Below, one piece after another: positions 54,192 to 64,000 of a DNA stretch of 64,000 bases. The number at the start of each line of letters is the position of its first letter. The stretch's first letter is position 1. The translations under genes and the position numbers were made by a program. The notes below the pieces were generated by a model. It saw nothing but the letters and a program-made list of their open reading frames with translations, ran no database searches and was not told where the DNA came from. Source of the DNA: Wenxinia saemankumensis (lineage in GTDB: Bacteria > Pseudomonadota > Alphaproteobacteria > Rhodobacterales > Rhodobacteraceae); the NCBI RefSeq assembly GCF_900141735.1, contig NZ_FQYO01000002.1, positions 1 through 64,000 on the forward strand, in the 5' to 3' direction.

Positions 54192-56294
54192 ATGGCGCTG
54201 CAGCGCCGCAACTCCAACCGCTTCCAGGCCTCGATCTGGCCGGGCTTCGTCGATGCGATGACGGGCCTCTTGCTGGTCCTGATGTTCGTCCTCACGATCT
54301 TCACGGTCGTGCAGTTCGTCCTGCGCGACCAGATCAGCGGGCAGGCCAACCGGCTTGACGAGCTCAGCGGCGAGGTCGCGACCCTGACCCGCGCGCTCGG
54401 GCTGGAACAGGAGCGTTCGGCCGGCCTCGCCGACCGGGTCGGCTCGCTTTCCGAGCGGCTGGGCGAGGCCAGCGAGGCGGCGCGGCGGCAGGGTGCGCTC
54501 ATCGCCTCGCTCACCGCCGAGCGCGACGCGCAGGCCGCCGATCTCGCCGCCGCGCGCGAGGAGATCACGGGCTTCGAGGCGCAGGTCGCGGGCCTGCTCG
54601 CGCAGCGGAGCGAGGACGAGGGGCTGATCGCCCGCCTGCAGGGCGAGGCGGAGGCCGCGGATGAGCGGATCGCCACGCTGCAGGACGAGGCGGCGGGCAT
54701 GACGGCCCGGATCGAGGATCTGCAAGCCGCCGAGACCCGCCTGATCGACGAGCAGGAGGCCCTGAACCTCGCGCTCGCGCAGGCCCGCGACGAGGTCGAC
54801 GCGCAGGAAGAGGCCGCGCGGCTCGCCGCCGCCCGGCGCGAGGCGCTGGACGCCCTCGTCGCGGAACTCCGGACATCCGCCGAGGCCGACGCGACCCGGA
54901 TCGCGGCGCTGGAGAGCGACATCGCCGAGAATGCCGCCGCGCTGGACGAGGCGGAGGCCGCGCGTCTCGCCGAGGCCGCTGCGGCCGAGGCCCTGCGCGC
55001 GCGGCTGGAGGAGTCCGATGCCGAGCTGACGGCGATGACCCTGTCGCTGGAGGCCGCGCGCGCCGAGGCGGAGGAGACGCTGACACTGCTTGCCGCGGCC
55101 GAGGCCGCGCGCGAGGATCTCGACCTGCAGCTCGCCGCCGCCCTCGCCGCGCAGGTCGCGGCCGAGGCCGAGGACGCGGATCTGACCACGCGCCTCGCGG
55201 CCGCGCTCGATGCGCGCGACACGGCCGAGGCCGATCTCGCCGCCCTCGAAGACGCGCTCGCCGCCGCGCGCGAGGAGGCGGGCCTCACCGAGGCCGACCT
55301 GCAGCGCCGGCTGGCCGAGGCGCTGGCCCTGCAGCAGGATGCCGAGGACCGCGCGGCGGGACTGGACGAGCGGCTTGCCGCGCTGCTTCTCAGCGAGGAG
55401 AGCCTGCAGGCCGAGCTGGCGGCCCTGCGCGATTCCTCGACCGATGACGCGACCGACCGTGCCGCGCTGTCCGCCCGGCTGGCCGATGCCGTCGCGCAGC
55501 TCGCCGCCGCCCAGACCGAGGCCGATCGGCGCCTGTCCGAGGCCGAGGAACAGGCCCGCCTGCTCGCCGCCGCGCAATCCGCGCTCGCCGACGAGGAAGA
55601 GCTTTCGACCGAGGCGCAGCGCCAGGTGGAGGCGCTGAACGCGCAGGTCGCGCAGCTGCGCGCCGATCTCGCCGGTCTTCAGGAGACGCTGAACCTGCAG
55701 GGCGCGGAGGATGCCGATGCCGGCGTGCAGATCGAGAACCTGACGCAGCAGCTCAACCAGGCCGCCCTGCGCCTCGCGGCCGAGCAGCGCCGAGTGCTGG
55801 AGCTCGAGCGGGCGGAACGCGAGAGGCTGGAGGCGGCGACGCAGGATCTCGAGGGTTTCCGGTCCGAGTTCTTCGGCCGCGTGCGCCAGATCGTCGCCGG
55901 GTTCGACGGGGTCGAGGTGGTGGGCGACCGTTTCGTCTTCTCCTCCGAGGTGCTGTTCGACCTGAACTCGGCCGAGCTGACCGACGGGGGGCGCGCCCAG
56001 CTGGCCAATGTCGCGCAGCTGCTGCGCCAGATCGCGGCCGAGATCCCCGAGGACATCGACTGGCTGATCCGGGTCGACGGCCATACCGACACGACGGGCG
56101 ATGCGGATTACAACTGGCAGCTCAGCCAGGAACGGGCGCTGTCGGTCGTGCTCTACATGACCGAGGAGCAGGACATCCCGCCGCAGCGCCTCGCCGCCGC
56201 GGGATTCGGCGAATACCGCCCGCTGGTCGAAGGCGACAGCCCGGAGGCGCGCGCCGCCAACCGCCGGATCGAGCTGAAGCTGACCGAGCGCTAG
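54192..56294 (+). CDS. OmpA/MotB-like protein with a very long coiled coil
   Basis: This 700-residue partner of the MotA-like protein has one N-terminal membrane span, DAMTGLLLVLMFVLTIFTVV, preceded by Asp21, which corresponds to the proton-binding Asp of MotB-type proteins. Residues from about 45 to 570 are an Ala/Glu/Arg-rich coiled coil. The C-terminal OmpA-like domain, with FSSEVLFDLNSAELTDGGRA, RVDGHTDTTGDADYNWQLSQ and RRIELKLTER, should bind peptidoglycan. A periplasmic coil this long would reach far from the inner membrane. The pair resembles the ZorA/ZorB motor of Zorya but lacks ZorC-E. Confidence 0.87.
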   Translation: MALQRRNSNRFQASIWPGFVDAMTGLLLVLMFVLTIFTVVQFVLRDQISGQANRLDELSGEVATLTRALGLEQERSAGLADRVGSLSERLGEASEAARRQGALIASLTAERDAQAADLAAAREEITGFEAQVAGLLAQRSEDEGLIARLQGEAEAADERIATLQDEAAGMTARIEDLQAAETRLIDEQEALNLALAQARDEVDAQEEAARLAAARREALDALVAELRTSAEADATRIAALESDIAENAAALDEAEAARLAEAAAAEALRARLEESDAELTAMTLSLEAARAEAEETLTLLAAAEAAREDLDLQLAAALAAQVAAEAEDADLTTRLAAALDARDTAEADLAALEDALAAAREEAGLTEADLQRRLAEALALQQDAEDRAAGLDERLAALLLSEESLQAELAALRDSSTDDATDRAALSARLADAVAQLAAAQTEADRRLSEAEEQARLLAAAQSALADEEELSTEAQRQVEALNAQVAQLRADLAGLQETLNLQGAEDADAGVQIENLTQQLNQAALRLAAEQRRVLELERAERERLEAATQDLEGFRSEFFGRVRQIVAGFDGVEVVGDRFVFSSEVLFDLNSAELTDGGRAQLANVAQLLRQIAAEIPEDIDWLIRVDGHTDTTGDADYNWQLSQERALSVVLYMTEEQDIPPQRLAAAGFGEYRPLVEGDSPEARAANRRIELKLTER

Positions 56295-56351
56295 GGCCGG
56301 TCGGCCCGGGTCGCGGGCTGCGGTCCCGGGGGGCGCCTTGTGGCCACTGTC

Positions 56352-57317
56352 TCAGGGCGCGATCTCGAACGCGATCGGCCGGCGCTCCAGCTCGGTCCCG
56401 TCGCGGGTCAGGGTGGCGGTCCCCTCGTAGCGTCCCGGCGCCCAGCCCCCCTCCGGCGCCCGCAGGCCCGCGGCGCGGAAGAGGCGTGCCTGGTCGCGCT
56501 CCAGCAGCTCGGAATGGTCGACGAGCCCCTCGCCGTCCGGCCCCGCCACCCGCAGGACGAGCACGTCGCCCGTGCGACCGCCATGGACCTGCGCCCAGAG
56601 GACCAGCGGCTCGCCCCGGCCGGGAACATCCCGTGCCGTCCCGTCCTTGACCGCCACGAAGTCCGGCACGGCGGTCGCCACCCCTGCCGAGACCAGACCG
56701 CCCGGATCGTAACCCACCGGGTCGAGCCATAGCGGCTCGCCCGCCTCGCCGCAGGCCCCCTCCGCGAGGGGCGCGAAGGGGTCGACGACCACGCCGTCCC
56801 GGCGGACGGTGAGGTGCAGGTGGGGGAATTCCGTGTTGCCAGACAGGCCGATCCTGCCGAGCGGATCGCCCGCCGCGACCTGTTGCCCCTCGCGCACGAC
56901 GAGCGAGCCGCTCGCCATGTGGCAGTACTGCGTCTGCCAGCCGTTCCCGTGGTCGATCAGCACCCCGTTGCCGCATTCCCGGCCCGCCACGTCCGGGACG
57001 CCCGGCCTTCCCTGGGCGCTGTCCGGCTCGCCGTCGCGCAGGCCAAGCACGATGCCGGCGGCGGCGGCGCGCACCTCGACCCCGGCATCCATCGCCGCGT
57101 TGGAACGCAGCGCGATGTCGGTGCCCTGATGCCCCTCGTAGCTCTGCGGGCCGCAGGTGAAGTCGGCCGCGCCGGGGCCGGGATCGGCGTCGACATAGTT
57201 CTGCAGGAAGCAGTCCTCGCCGAGCGTGCACTCCACCGGCCAACCCAGCGCGGGATCCTGGGCGGCGGCGGCCATCGGCAGCGAGAGCAGGGCGGCGGTG
57301 AGGATCGGGCGGGTCAT
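56352..57317 (-). CDS. M23-family metallopeptidase
   Basis: This 321-residue exported protein has a signal peptide (LTAALLSLPMAAAAQ). The LytM-type zinc site is GHQGTDIALRS and FPHLHLTVRRDG, giving the HxxxD and HxH ligands. Family enzymes cut peptidoglycan cross-links. A beta-rich C-terminal domain follows, absent from minimal members. It is transcribed toward the OmpA-like gene. Confidence 0.9.
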   Translation of the reverse strand: MTRPILTAALLSLPMAAAAQDPALGWPVECTLGEDCFLQNYVDADPGPGAADFTCGPQSYEGHQGTDIALRSNAAMDAGVEVRAAAAGIVLGLRDGEPDSAQGRPGVPDVAGRECGNGVLIDHGNGWQTQYCHMASGSLVVREGQQVAAGDPLGRIGLSGNTEFPHLHLTVRRDGVVVDPFAPLAEGACGEAGEPLWLDPVGYDPGGLVSAGVATAVPDFVAVKDGTARDVPGRGEPLVLWAQVHGGRTGDVLVLRVAGPDGEGLVDHSELLERDQARLFRAAGLRAPEGGWAPGRYEGTATLTRDGTELERRPIAFEIAP

Positions 57318-57390
57318 GCGGGGCCAGCCTCTCTGTCGGGGCGGTGGCCGGATGTCCGGGCCGGCATTCGAAGATGACGGTCGACCCCGC

Positions 57391-57420
57391 AAACGAAAGG
57401 GGCCGCCCGAAGGCGGCCCC
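57391..57420 (-). terminator. Intrinsic terminator of clpA
   Basis: A 9-bp GC stem (GGGGCCGCC and GGCGGCCCC) with a four-base loop lies ten bases past the clpA stop and is followed on the minus strand by TTTCGTTT. Confidence 0.8.
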
Positions 57421-57429
57421 GATCCGGTC

Positions 57430-59769
57430 CTATTCCGCGGTCAGGAGCGGCGGCTTCTTCGACGAGAGCTGCTTGTTGCCCGGCGCCTCGAAGCGCAGTT
57501 CGATCTGGTCGTCCTTGACGCCGACCTTCACGACACCGCCCTTGGTCAGGGCGCCGAAGAGCAGCTCCTCGGCCAGGGGCTTCTTCACGTGCTCCTGGAT
57601 GACGCGGCCCAGCGGGCGGGCGCCCATCTTGTCGTCGTAACCCTTCTCGCCCAGCCATTGCGCGGCTTCGGGCGTGAGCTCGATCGTGACGTTCCGGTCC
57701 ATCAGCTGCGCCTCGAGCTGGAGGACGAACTTCTCGACCACCGACATGATGACCTCCTGCCCCAGCGGCGCGAAGGAGATCGTGGCATCCAGCCGGTTGC
57801 GGAACTCGGGCGTGAAGGTCCGCTCGATCGCGGCGGTATCCTCACCCTCGCGCCGGTCGCGGCCGAAGCCCATCGGGGCCCGCTGCATGTCCGACGCCCC
57901 CGCATTCGAGGTCATGATCAGGATCACGTTCCGGAAATCGACCTGCCGGCCGTTGTGGTCGGTCAGCTTGCCGTGATCCATCACCTGCAGGAGGATGTTG
58001 AACACGTCCGGATGCGCCTTCTCGATCTCGTCGAGGAGCAGCACGCAGTAGGGATGCTGGTCGACGCCGTCGGTCAGCAGCCCGCCCTGGTCGAACCCGA
58101 CATAGCCCGGAGGCGCGCCGATCAGGCGGCTGACCGCGTGCTTCTCCATGTATTCCGACATGTCGAAGCGCAGCAGTTCGACCCCCAGCGTCGCCGCCAG
58201 CTGCTTGGCCACCTCGGTCTTGCCGACGCCGGTCGGACCCGCGAACAGGTAGTTGCCGATCGGCTTCTCCGGCTCGCGCAGGCCAGCCCGGCTGAGCTTG
58301 ATGGCCGAGGACAGCGCGTCGATGGCGGCGTCCTGCCCGAAGACCACGCGCTTGAGCGAGCCCTGCAGGTCCTTCAGCACCTCGGCGTCATCCTTGCTGA
58401 CGTTCTTGGGCGGGATCCGGGCGATCTTGGCCACCACGGCCTCGATCTCCTTGGGGCCCACGGTCTTGCGCCGCTTGCTCTCGGCCACGAGGTGCTGCGC
58501 CGCGCCGGCCTCGTCGATCACGTCGATCGCCTTGTCGGGCAGCTTGCGGTCGTTGATGTAACGGGCCGACAGCTCAACCGCGGTCTTGATCGCCTCGGCG
58601 GTGTAGCGGATCGCGTGGTGATCCTCGAAATAGGGCTTGAGGCCCTGGAGGATCTTGATCGCGTCCTCGACCGTCGGCTCGTTCACGTCGATCTTCTGGA
58701 AGCGCCGCGACAGCGCGCGGTCCTTCTCGAAGTGCTGGCGGAACTCCTTGTAGGTGGTCGAGCCCATGCAGCGCAGCTTGCCGCCCTGCAGCGCGGGCTT
58801 GAGCAGGTTCGACGCGTCCATCGCGCCGCCCGAAGTCGCCCCGGCGCCGATCACCGTGTGGATCTCGTCGATGAAGAGGACGGCGTCCGGATGCTCCTCG
58901 AGCTCGGTCACGACGGCCTTCAGCCGCTCCTCGAAGTCGCCGCGATAGCGGGTGCCGGCCAGCAGCGCGCCCATGTCGAGGCTGAAGATCGTGGCGCCCG
59001 ACAGAACGTCCGGCACCTGACCCTCGACGATCTTGAAGGCGAGGCCCTCGGCGATGGCGGTCTTGCCCACGCCGGGATCGCCCACGAGCAGCGGGTTGTT
59101 CTTGCGCCGGCGGCAGAGGACCTGCACGCAGCGCTCGACCTCGTGGTCGCGTCCGATCAGCGGGTCCACCTCGCCCTTGCGGGCCTTGGCGTTGAGGTCG
59201 ACGCAGTACTTGCCGAGCGCGCTCTCCTTCTCGTCCGCGGCCTGCGCCTTCTCGGTCCTGGCGCCGGTCGTGCCCTCCTCGGCGCCGTCGGTGGTGCCGG
59301 TGATCGGGCGGCTCTCGCCGAAGGCGGGATCCTTGGCGACGCCGTGGGCGATGAAGTTGACCGCGTCGTAGCGGGTCATGTCCTGCTCCTGCAGGAAATA
59401 GGCGGCGTTCGATTCGCGCTCGGCGAAGATCGCGACGATCACGTTCGCGCCCGTCACCTCGGTCCGGCCCGAGGACTGGACGTGGATCGCGGCGCGCTGG
59501 ATCACCCGCTGGAACGCGGCGGTCGGCACGGCCTCGGACCCCTCGACATCGGTGACGAGGGTGGAGAGGTCGTCCTCGATGAAATCCTCGAGGCTCTTCT
59601 TCAGCTCCTCGATGTCGACGGCGCAGGCGCGCATCACGCGCGCCGCGTCGGGTTCGTCGGTGAGGGCCAAGAGGAGATGCTCCAGCGTCGCGAGCTCGTG
59701 ACGCCGCGAATTTGCGAGCGCGAGGGCGGCGTGGATGGATTGCTCGAGCGTGGAGGAGAATGACGGCAC
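57430..59769 (-). CDS. clpA: ATP-dependent Clp protease ATP-binding subunit ClpA
   Basis: This 779-residue AAA+ unfoldase feeds substrates to ClpP. The N-terminal Clp repeat domain spans residues 1-140. Two ATPase domains follow, with Walker [19 protein letters not shown] and [15 protein letters not shown] and Walker B LFIDEIHT and [13 protein letters not shown]. It carries the ClpP-contact loop expected for ClpA and lacks the ClpB middle coiled coil. The start is GTG at 59769, nine bases after GAGGAG. The gene clpS is not adjacent in this window. Confidence 0.97.
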   Translation of the reverse strand: MPSFSSTLEQSIHAALALANSRRHELATLEHLLLALTDEPDAARVMRACAVDIEELKKSLEDFIEDDLSTLVTDVEGSEAVPTAAFQRVIQRAAIHVQSSGRTEVTGANVIVAIFAERESNAAYFLQEQDMTRYDAVNFIAHGVAKDPAFGESRPITGTTDGAEEGTTGARTEKAQAADEKESALGKYCVDLNAKARKGEVDPLIGRDHEVERCVQVLCRRRKNNPLLVGDPGVGKTAIAEGLAFKIVEGQVPDVLSGATIFSLDMGALLAGTRYRGDFEERLKAVVTELEEHPDAVLFIDEIHTVIGAGATSGGAMDASNLLKPALQGGKLRCMGSTTYKEFRQHFEKDRALSRRFQKIDVNEPTVEDAIKILQGLKPYFEDHHAIRYTAEAIKTAVELSARYINDRKLPDKAIDVIDEAGAAQHLVAESKRRKTVGPKEIEAVVAKIARIPPKNVSKDDAEVLKDLQGSLKRVVFGQDAAIDALSSAIKLSRAGLREPEKPIGNYLFAGPTGVGKTEVAKQLAATLGVELLRFDMSEYMEKHAVSRLIGAPPGYVGFDQGGLLTDGVDQHPYCVLLLDEIEKAHPDVFNILLQVMDHGKLTDHNGRQVDFRNVILIMTSNAGASDMQRAPMGFGRDRREGEDTAAIERTFTPEFRNRLDATISFAPLGQEVIMSVVEKFVLQLEAQLMDRNVTIELTPEAAQWLGEKGYDDKMGARPLGRVIQEHVKKPLAEELLFGALTKGGVVKVGVKDDQIELRFEAPGNKQLSSKKPPLLTAE

Positions 59770-59928
59770 GTTTCGGTGCTCCTCTGGATTGGGAGGTCCG
59801 CCGGGCCCGAGGACCCGACCGGACCGTGACCTCGTAGGACTGAAGATCGGGTTATTTCCCGGTCCTTCAAGCCAAAATTCGTCACATCCCCTTCACAAAT
59901 CCGGCCTGTCTCCGAACCGCCCCGCCAT

Positions 59929-60699
59929 TCAGCGGAAGCTGTCCCTGCGGCTGCGGATTTCGGCGAAGACCTCGACGTCGGAGGCGCCTTCCATGCCCAT
60001 TGCGGCGCGAAGCTCGGGCCGGTCGACACGGAGGAAGGGGTTGGTGGCGATCTCTTCGGCAAGGGATGTCGGCACGGTGGCCCGTCCCTCGGCGCGGGCG
60101 GACTTCACCGCCTCGGCCCTCGACTTAAGGTCGGCGTTGCCGGGTTCAATCCCCAGCGCGAAGCGGGTGTTCGTCTCGGTGTATTCGTGGCCCGAGCAGA
60201 CGATCGTCTCGCGCGGCAGGTCCCGCAGCGGCTTCAGGCTCGCCCACATCATCGCGGCGTCGCCCTCGAACAGGCGGCCGCAGCCGCAGGCCATCAGGCT
60301 GTCGGCGCTAAAGAGATACTGCTGTCCCGGCAGCCAGAAGGCGACATGGCCGGTCGTGTGGCCCGGCACGTCCAGGACGTGGACGTCCTCGCCGCAGGTA
60401 TCCTCCACATCGGAGGCGCTGACGGCGAGGTCGAGCGTCGGCAGCCGGTGCCTGTCCTTCGCCGCGCCGATGACGCGCGGCTTGTAGCGGCGGCGCAGGT
60501 CCTCGACCCCGGCGACATGGTCGTCGTGGTGGTGGGTGAGGAAGATGTCCGTCAGCTCCCAGCCCCGGCTCTCGAGCTCGGCCATGATCGGACCGGCCTC
60601 GGGCGCGTCGATCAGGGCCGTCTCGCGCGAGAGGTCGTCGTGCAGCAGGTAGGCGTAATTGTCCGTCAGGCAGGGGACGGGGATGACGTGAAAGGACAT
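59929..60699 (-). CDS. gloB: Hydroxyacylglutathione hydrolase (glyoxalase II)
   Basis: This 256-residue metallo-beta-lactamase-fold enzyme hydrolyses S-lactoylglutathione in methylglyoxal detoxification. The metal site THHHDDH is in [17 protein letters not shown], followed by [16 protein letters not shown] and [10 protein letters not shown]. The C-terminal NPFLRVD is typical. The start at 60699 has AAGGAG ten bases upstream. It is divergent from the methyltransferase gene. Confidence 0.95.
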   Translation of the reverse strand: MSFHVIPVPCLTDNYAYLLHDDLSRETALIDAPEAGPIMAELESRGWELTDIFLTHHHDDHVAGVEDLRRRYKPRVIGAAKDRHRLPTLDLAVSASDVEDTCGEDVHVLDVPGHTTGHVAFWLPGQQYLFSADSLMACGCGRLFEGDAAMMWASLKPLRDLPRETIVCSGHEYTETNTRFALGIEPGNADLKSRAEAVKSARAEGRATVPTSLAEEIATNPFLRVDRPELRAAMGMEGASDVEVFAEIRSRRDSFR

Positions 60700-60831
60700 C
60701 GCGGCGGGCTCCTTCTTGGCGCGGGGTCGTGGGGCGGGGTCGCGCGGCCGATCGGCCGATGCCGATGCTTTGCGCCGGCGCATCGGGCCGCTAAGGTATC
60801 GCCGGAGCGGAGGTTGACCAGCGGGGCCTGC

Positions 60832-61716
60832 ATGCATCTCGACGCGGTGGACCTGCGGGCCTTCTACTACCGCTCGGCCCTCGGCCGGCAGGCGCAGCGG
60901 GTGATCCGCGACGCGCTGGTGCGTCGCTGGCCCGATGTACGGGGGCGGACCGTCGCGGGATTCGGCTTTGCCGTGCCGCTGCTGCGACCCTTCCTGCCGG
61001 AGGCGCGCCGGGTCGTGGGACTGATGCCCGGCCCGCAGGGGGTGATGCACTGGCCCGCCGGCCTGCCCAATGTCAGCGTCCTGTGCGAGGAGACGCTCTG
61101 GCCGCTGGCCACGGGCAGCGTCGACCGCCTCGTGCTGCTGCACGGTCTCGAGACGTCGGACCATCCCGATGCCCTGCTGGCCGAGGCGGGGCGGGTGCTG
61201 GCGCCGGGCGGGCGGGCGGTCTTCATCGTGCCGAACCGGGCCGGGCTCTGGTCGCGGTCGGACGCGACGCCGTTCGGCTACGGCCGGCCCTACTCGACCA
61301 GCCAGCTCGAGGCGCAGCTGCGGCGCAACCACTTCCGGGCCGAGCGCACGACCTCCACGCTCTACCAGCCGCCGAGGGACACGCGGTTGTGGCGGCGGAT
61401 GGCCGGCGTGATGGAAAGCGCGGGCCGCCATATCCCGGTCTTCGCCGCGGGCGGCGTGCTGATCGCCGAGGCGTCCTACAGCCCGCACCGTCCCTCGCGC
61501 ACAGGCCTGACCGAGGCGGTCCGACGGCCGCTGCGGGTGCTGGAGGGAATCGCGCAGCCGGTGCCCGAGCCGGCCCGCCGGACGGCCCGGGCGGGGCAGG
61601 GGGACGCGGCCGGACCGGGGCCATGCAGGGCAGGGCGATCCGCCCCGCGCGGCAGGGTGTCCGGGGCGTCTCCGGAAGGTTGCGGGTCCGTTACCGCTCT
61701 GCTAGAGGGACGCTGA
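60832..61716 (+). CDS. Class I SAM-dependent methyltransferase
   Basis: This 294-residue protein has a class I methyltransferase fold. The middle [20 protein letters not shown] and [19 protein letters not shown] match motifs II-IV of the methyltransferase type 11 group. The SAM-binding motif I is weak ([11 protein letters not shown]). It is divergent from gloB, a neighbour often found with this methyltransferase family. The substrate is unknown. The last 45 residues are Arg/Gly-rich. Confidence 0.82.
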   Translation: MHLDAVDLRAFYYRSALGRQAQRVIRDALVRRWPDVRGRTVAGFGFAVPLLRPFLPEARRVVGLMPGPQGVMHWPAGLPNVSVLCEETLWPLATGSVDRLVLLHGLETSDHPDALLAEAGRVLAPGGRAVFIVPNRAGLWSRSDATPFGYGRPYSTSQLEAQLRRNHFRAERTTSTLYQPPRDTRLWRRMAGVMESAGRHIPVFAAGGVLIAEASYSPHRPSRTGLTEAVRRPLRVLEGIAQPVPEPARRTARAGQGDAAGPGPCRAGRSAPRGRVSGASPEGCGSVTALLEGR

Positions 61717-61849
61717 TTTTACAGCCCCGTGCCATGTGGACGGGCCGCGACAGCGGCTCCGCCCCGCGGCGCGGGTCTATCTGCAAGACGGGACCCCGCC
61801 GCCCCGCCGGGCGGTGCCAGGATCCCCGAGACACGCGAAAGGGTGGACC

Positions 61850-62410
61850 TTGTCCGAACCAGCTTCGATCGCGACGGGTATCGCGGGACGATATGCCAGC
61901 GCCGTCTTCGACCTCGCGCGCGAGGAAAACCAGATGGACGCGCTCGAGCGGGACGTGGACACGCTGCAGCAGGCCCTGGCGGAAAGCGGGGACCTGCGCG
62001 ACCTGATCCATTCGCCGATCTACTCGCGCGAGCAGCAGCAGGCCGCGATCGGCGCCGTCGCCGACAAGGCCGGCCTTTCGGCCACGATGGGCAACGTTCT
62101 GCGCCTGATGGCCTCGAAGCGCCGGCTCTTCGTGCTGCCGCAGATGCTGACCGCCCTGCGCGCCCGCATCGCGGACGAGAAGGGCGAGATCACGGCCGAC
62201 GTGACCACCGCCCGCCCGCTCTCGTCCGAGCAGTCCGAGCGGCTGGGCCGCACCCTGGCCGAGAAGCTCGGCCACGAGGTGAAGATCAATTCCGCCGTCG
62301 ATGAGAGCCTCATCGGCGGACTCGTCGTGAAAGTGGGCAGCCGGATGATCGACACGTCGATCCGCACCAAGCTCGCCCAGCTCCAGAACACCATGAAAGA
62401 GGCCCGGTAA
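61850..62410 (+). CDS. atpH: ATP synthase F1 subunit delta
   Basis: This is the peripheral-stalk subunit delta, 186 residues with the TTG at 61850 as start, the family length. Motifs include [20 protein letters not shown] and the C-terminal [28 protein letters not shown] lies just upstream. atpA follows after one base. Confidence 0.95.
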   Translation: MSEPASIATGIAGRYASAVFDLAREENQMDALERDVDTLQQALAESGDLRDLIHSPIYSREQQQAAIGAVADKAGLSATMGNVLRLMASKRRLFVLPQMLTALRARIADEKGEITADVTTARPLSSEQSERLGRTLAEKLGHEVKINSAVDESLIGGLVVKVGSRMIDTSIRTKLAQLQNTMKEAR

Positions 62411-62411
62411 G

Positions 62412-63950
<1,539 letters not shown>

Positions 63951-63976
63951 TCCGGATCAAGGAGGGAAGCGGCTAG

Positions 63977-64000
63977 ATGCCCAATCTCAAGGACCTCAGG
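63977..64000 (+). CDS. atpG: ATP synthase F1 subunit gamma (start only)
   Basis: Only eight codons are in the window, reading MPNLKDLR, the usual start of the gamma subunit. An AAGGAGGG lies upstream. The position after atpA fits the conserved operon order. Confidence 0.9.

Noticed and set aside
52998-56294. Annotation of the MotA/OmpA-like pair as a Zorya defence system
   Set aside because: No ZorC, ZorD or ZorE genes are adjacent, the neighbours are housekeeping genes, and the coil arrangement differs.

Overview
The window is GC-rich bacterial chromosome and looks like an alphaproteobacterium of the Rhodobacteraceae/Rhodobacterales. The evidence is gene content and style: dense overlapping operons, an atpH-atpA-atpG order, a bacteriophytochrome with its own heme oxygenase, homospermidine synthase, a DUF2125 protein, and a SelD fused to a flavoprotein. 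No species call is possible from sequence reading alone.

Layout. (1) Positions 325-14228 hold a divergent LysR regulator and a long plus-strand cluster. It encodes two DUF885-type (HExxPGH) proteins, three NAD(P)-dependent oxidoreductases, a complete oligopeptide-type ABC importer (two ATPases, a Tat-exported binding protein, two permeases) and a PLP aminotransferase. It reads as uptake and catabolism of an unidentified peptide-like or amino-acid-derived compound. (2) Positions 14872-24975 are a 10.1-kb integrative mobilizable element inserted at the 3' end of a tRNA-Ser(GCU) gene. It has 23-bp att repeats with one mismatch, a tyrosine integrase, perfect 23-bp internal repeats near both ends, a MobV-like relaxase with a candidate oriT, and a cargo of markedly lower GC. 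The cargo is a two-reverse-transcriptase operon that I read as the anti-phage system DRT3 (drt3a-drt3b). A candidate non-coding RNA carrying ACACACA follows it, then a perfect long inverted repeat. A PemK/MazF-like gene and several unknown genes complete the element. (3) Positions 25162-38342 hold a GGDEF/EAL protein with a periplasmic partner, a radical SAM/DUF4130-UdgX DNA-repair pair, CdsA/PlsC-type phospholipid genes, an overlapping hisC-tyrC-extensin operon, homospermidine synthase and a DUF4394 protein. (4) Positions 38620-49729 hold rpsD, a cupin protein, a Hint-domain protein, an LpxR-like outer-membrane protein, the heme oxygenase-bacteriophytochrome pair, an SRAP (HMCES/YedK) protein and the SelD fusion. 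(5) Positions 50109-64000 hold a TetA-like MFS pump, a DUF2125 protein, ChaC, a MotA/TolQ-like plus coiled-coil OmpA-like pair, an M23 peptidase, ClpA, glyoxalase II, a methyltransferase and the start of the F1 ATP synthase operon.

The most notable system is the tRNA-Ser element carrying DRT3. Second is the catabolic cluster, whose two DUF885 paralogs differ sharply in their metal-binding motif. All function calls rest on motifs and family knowledge; no searches were run.
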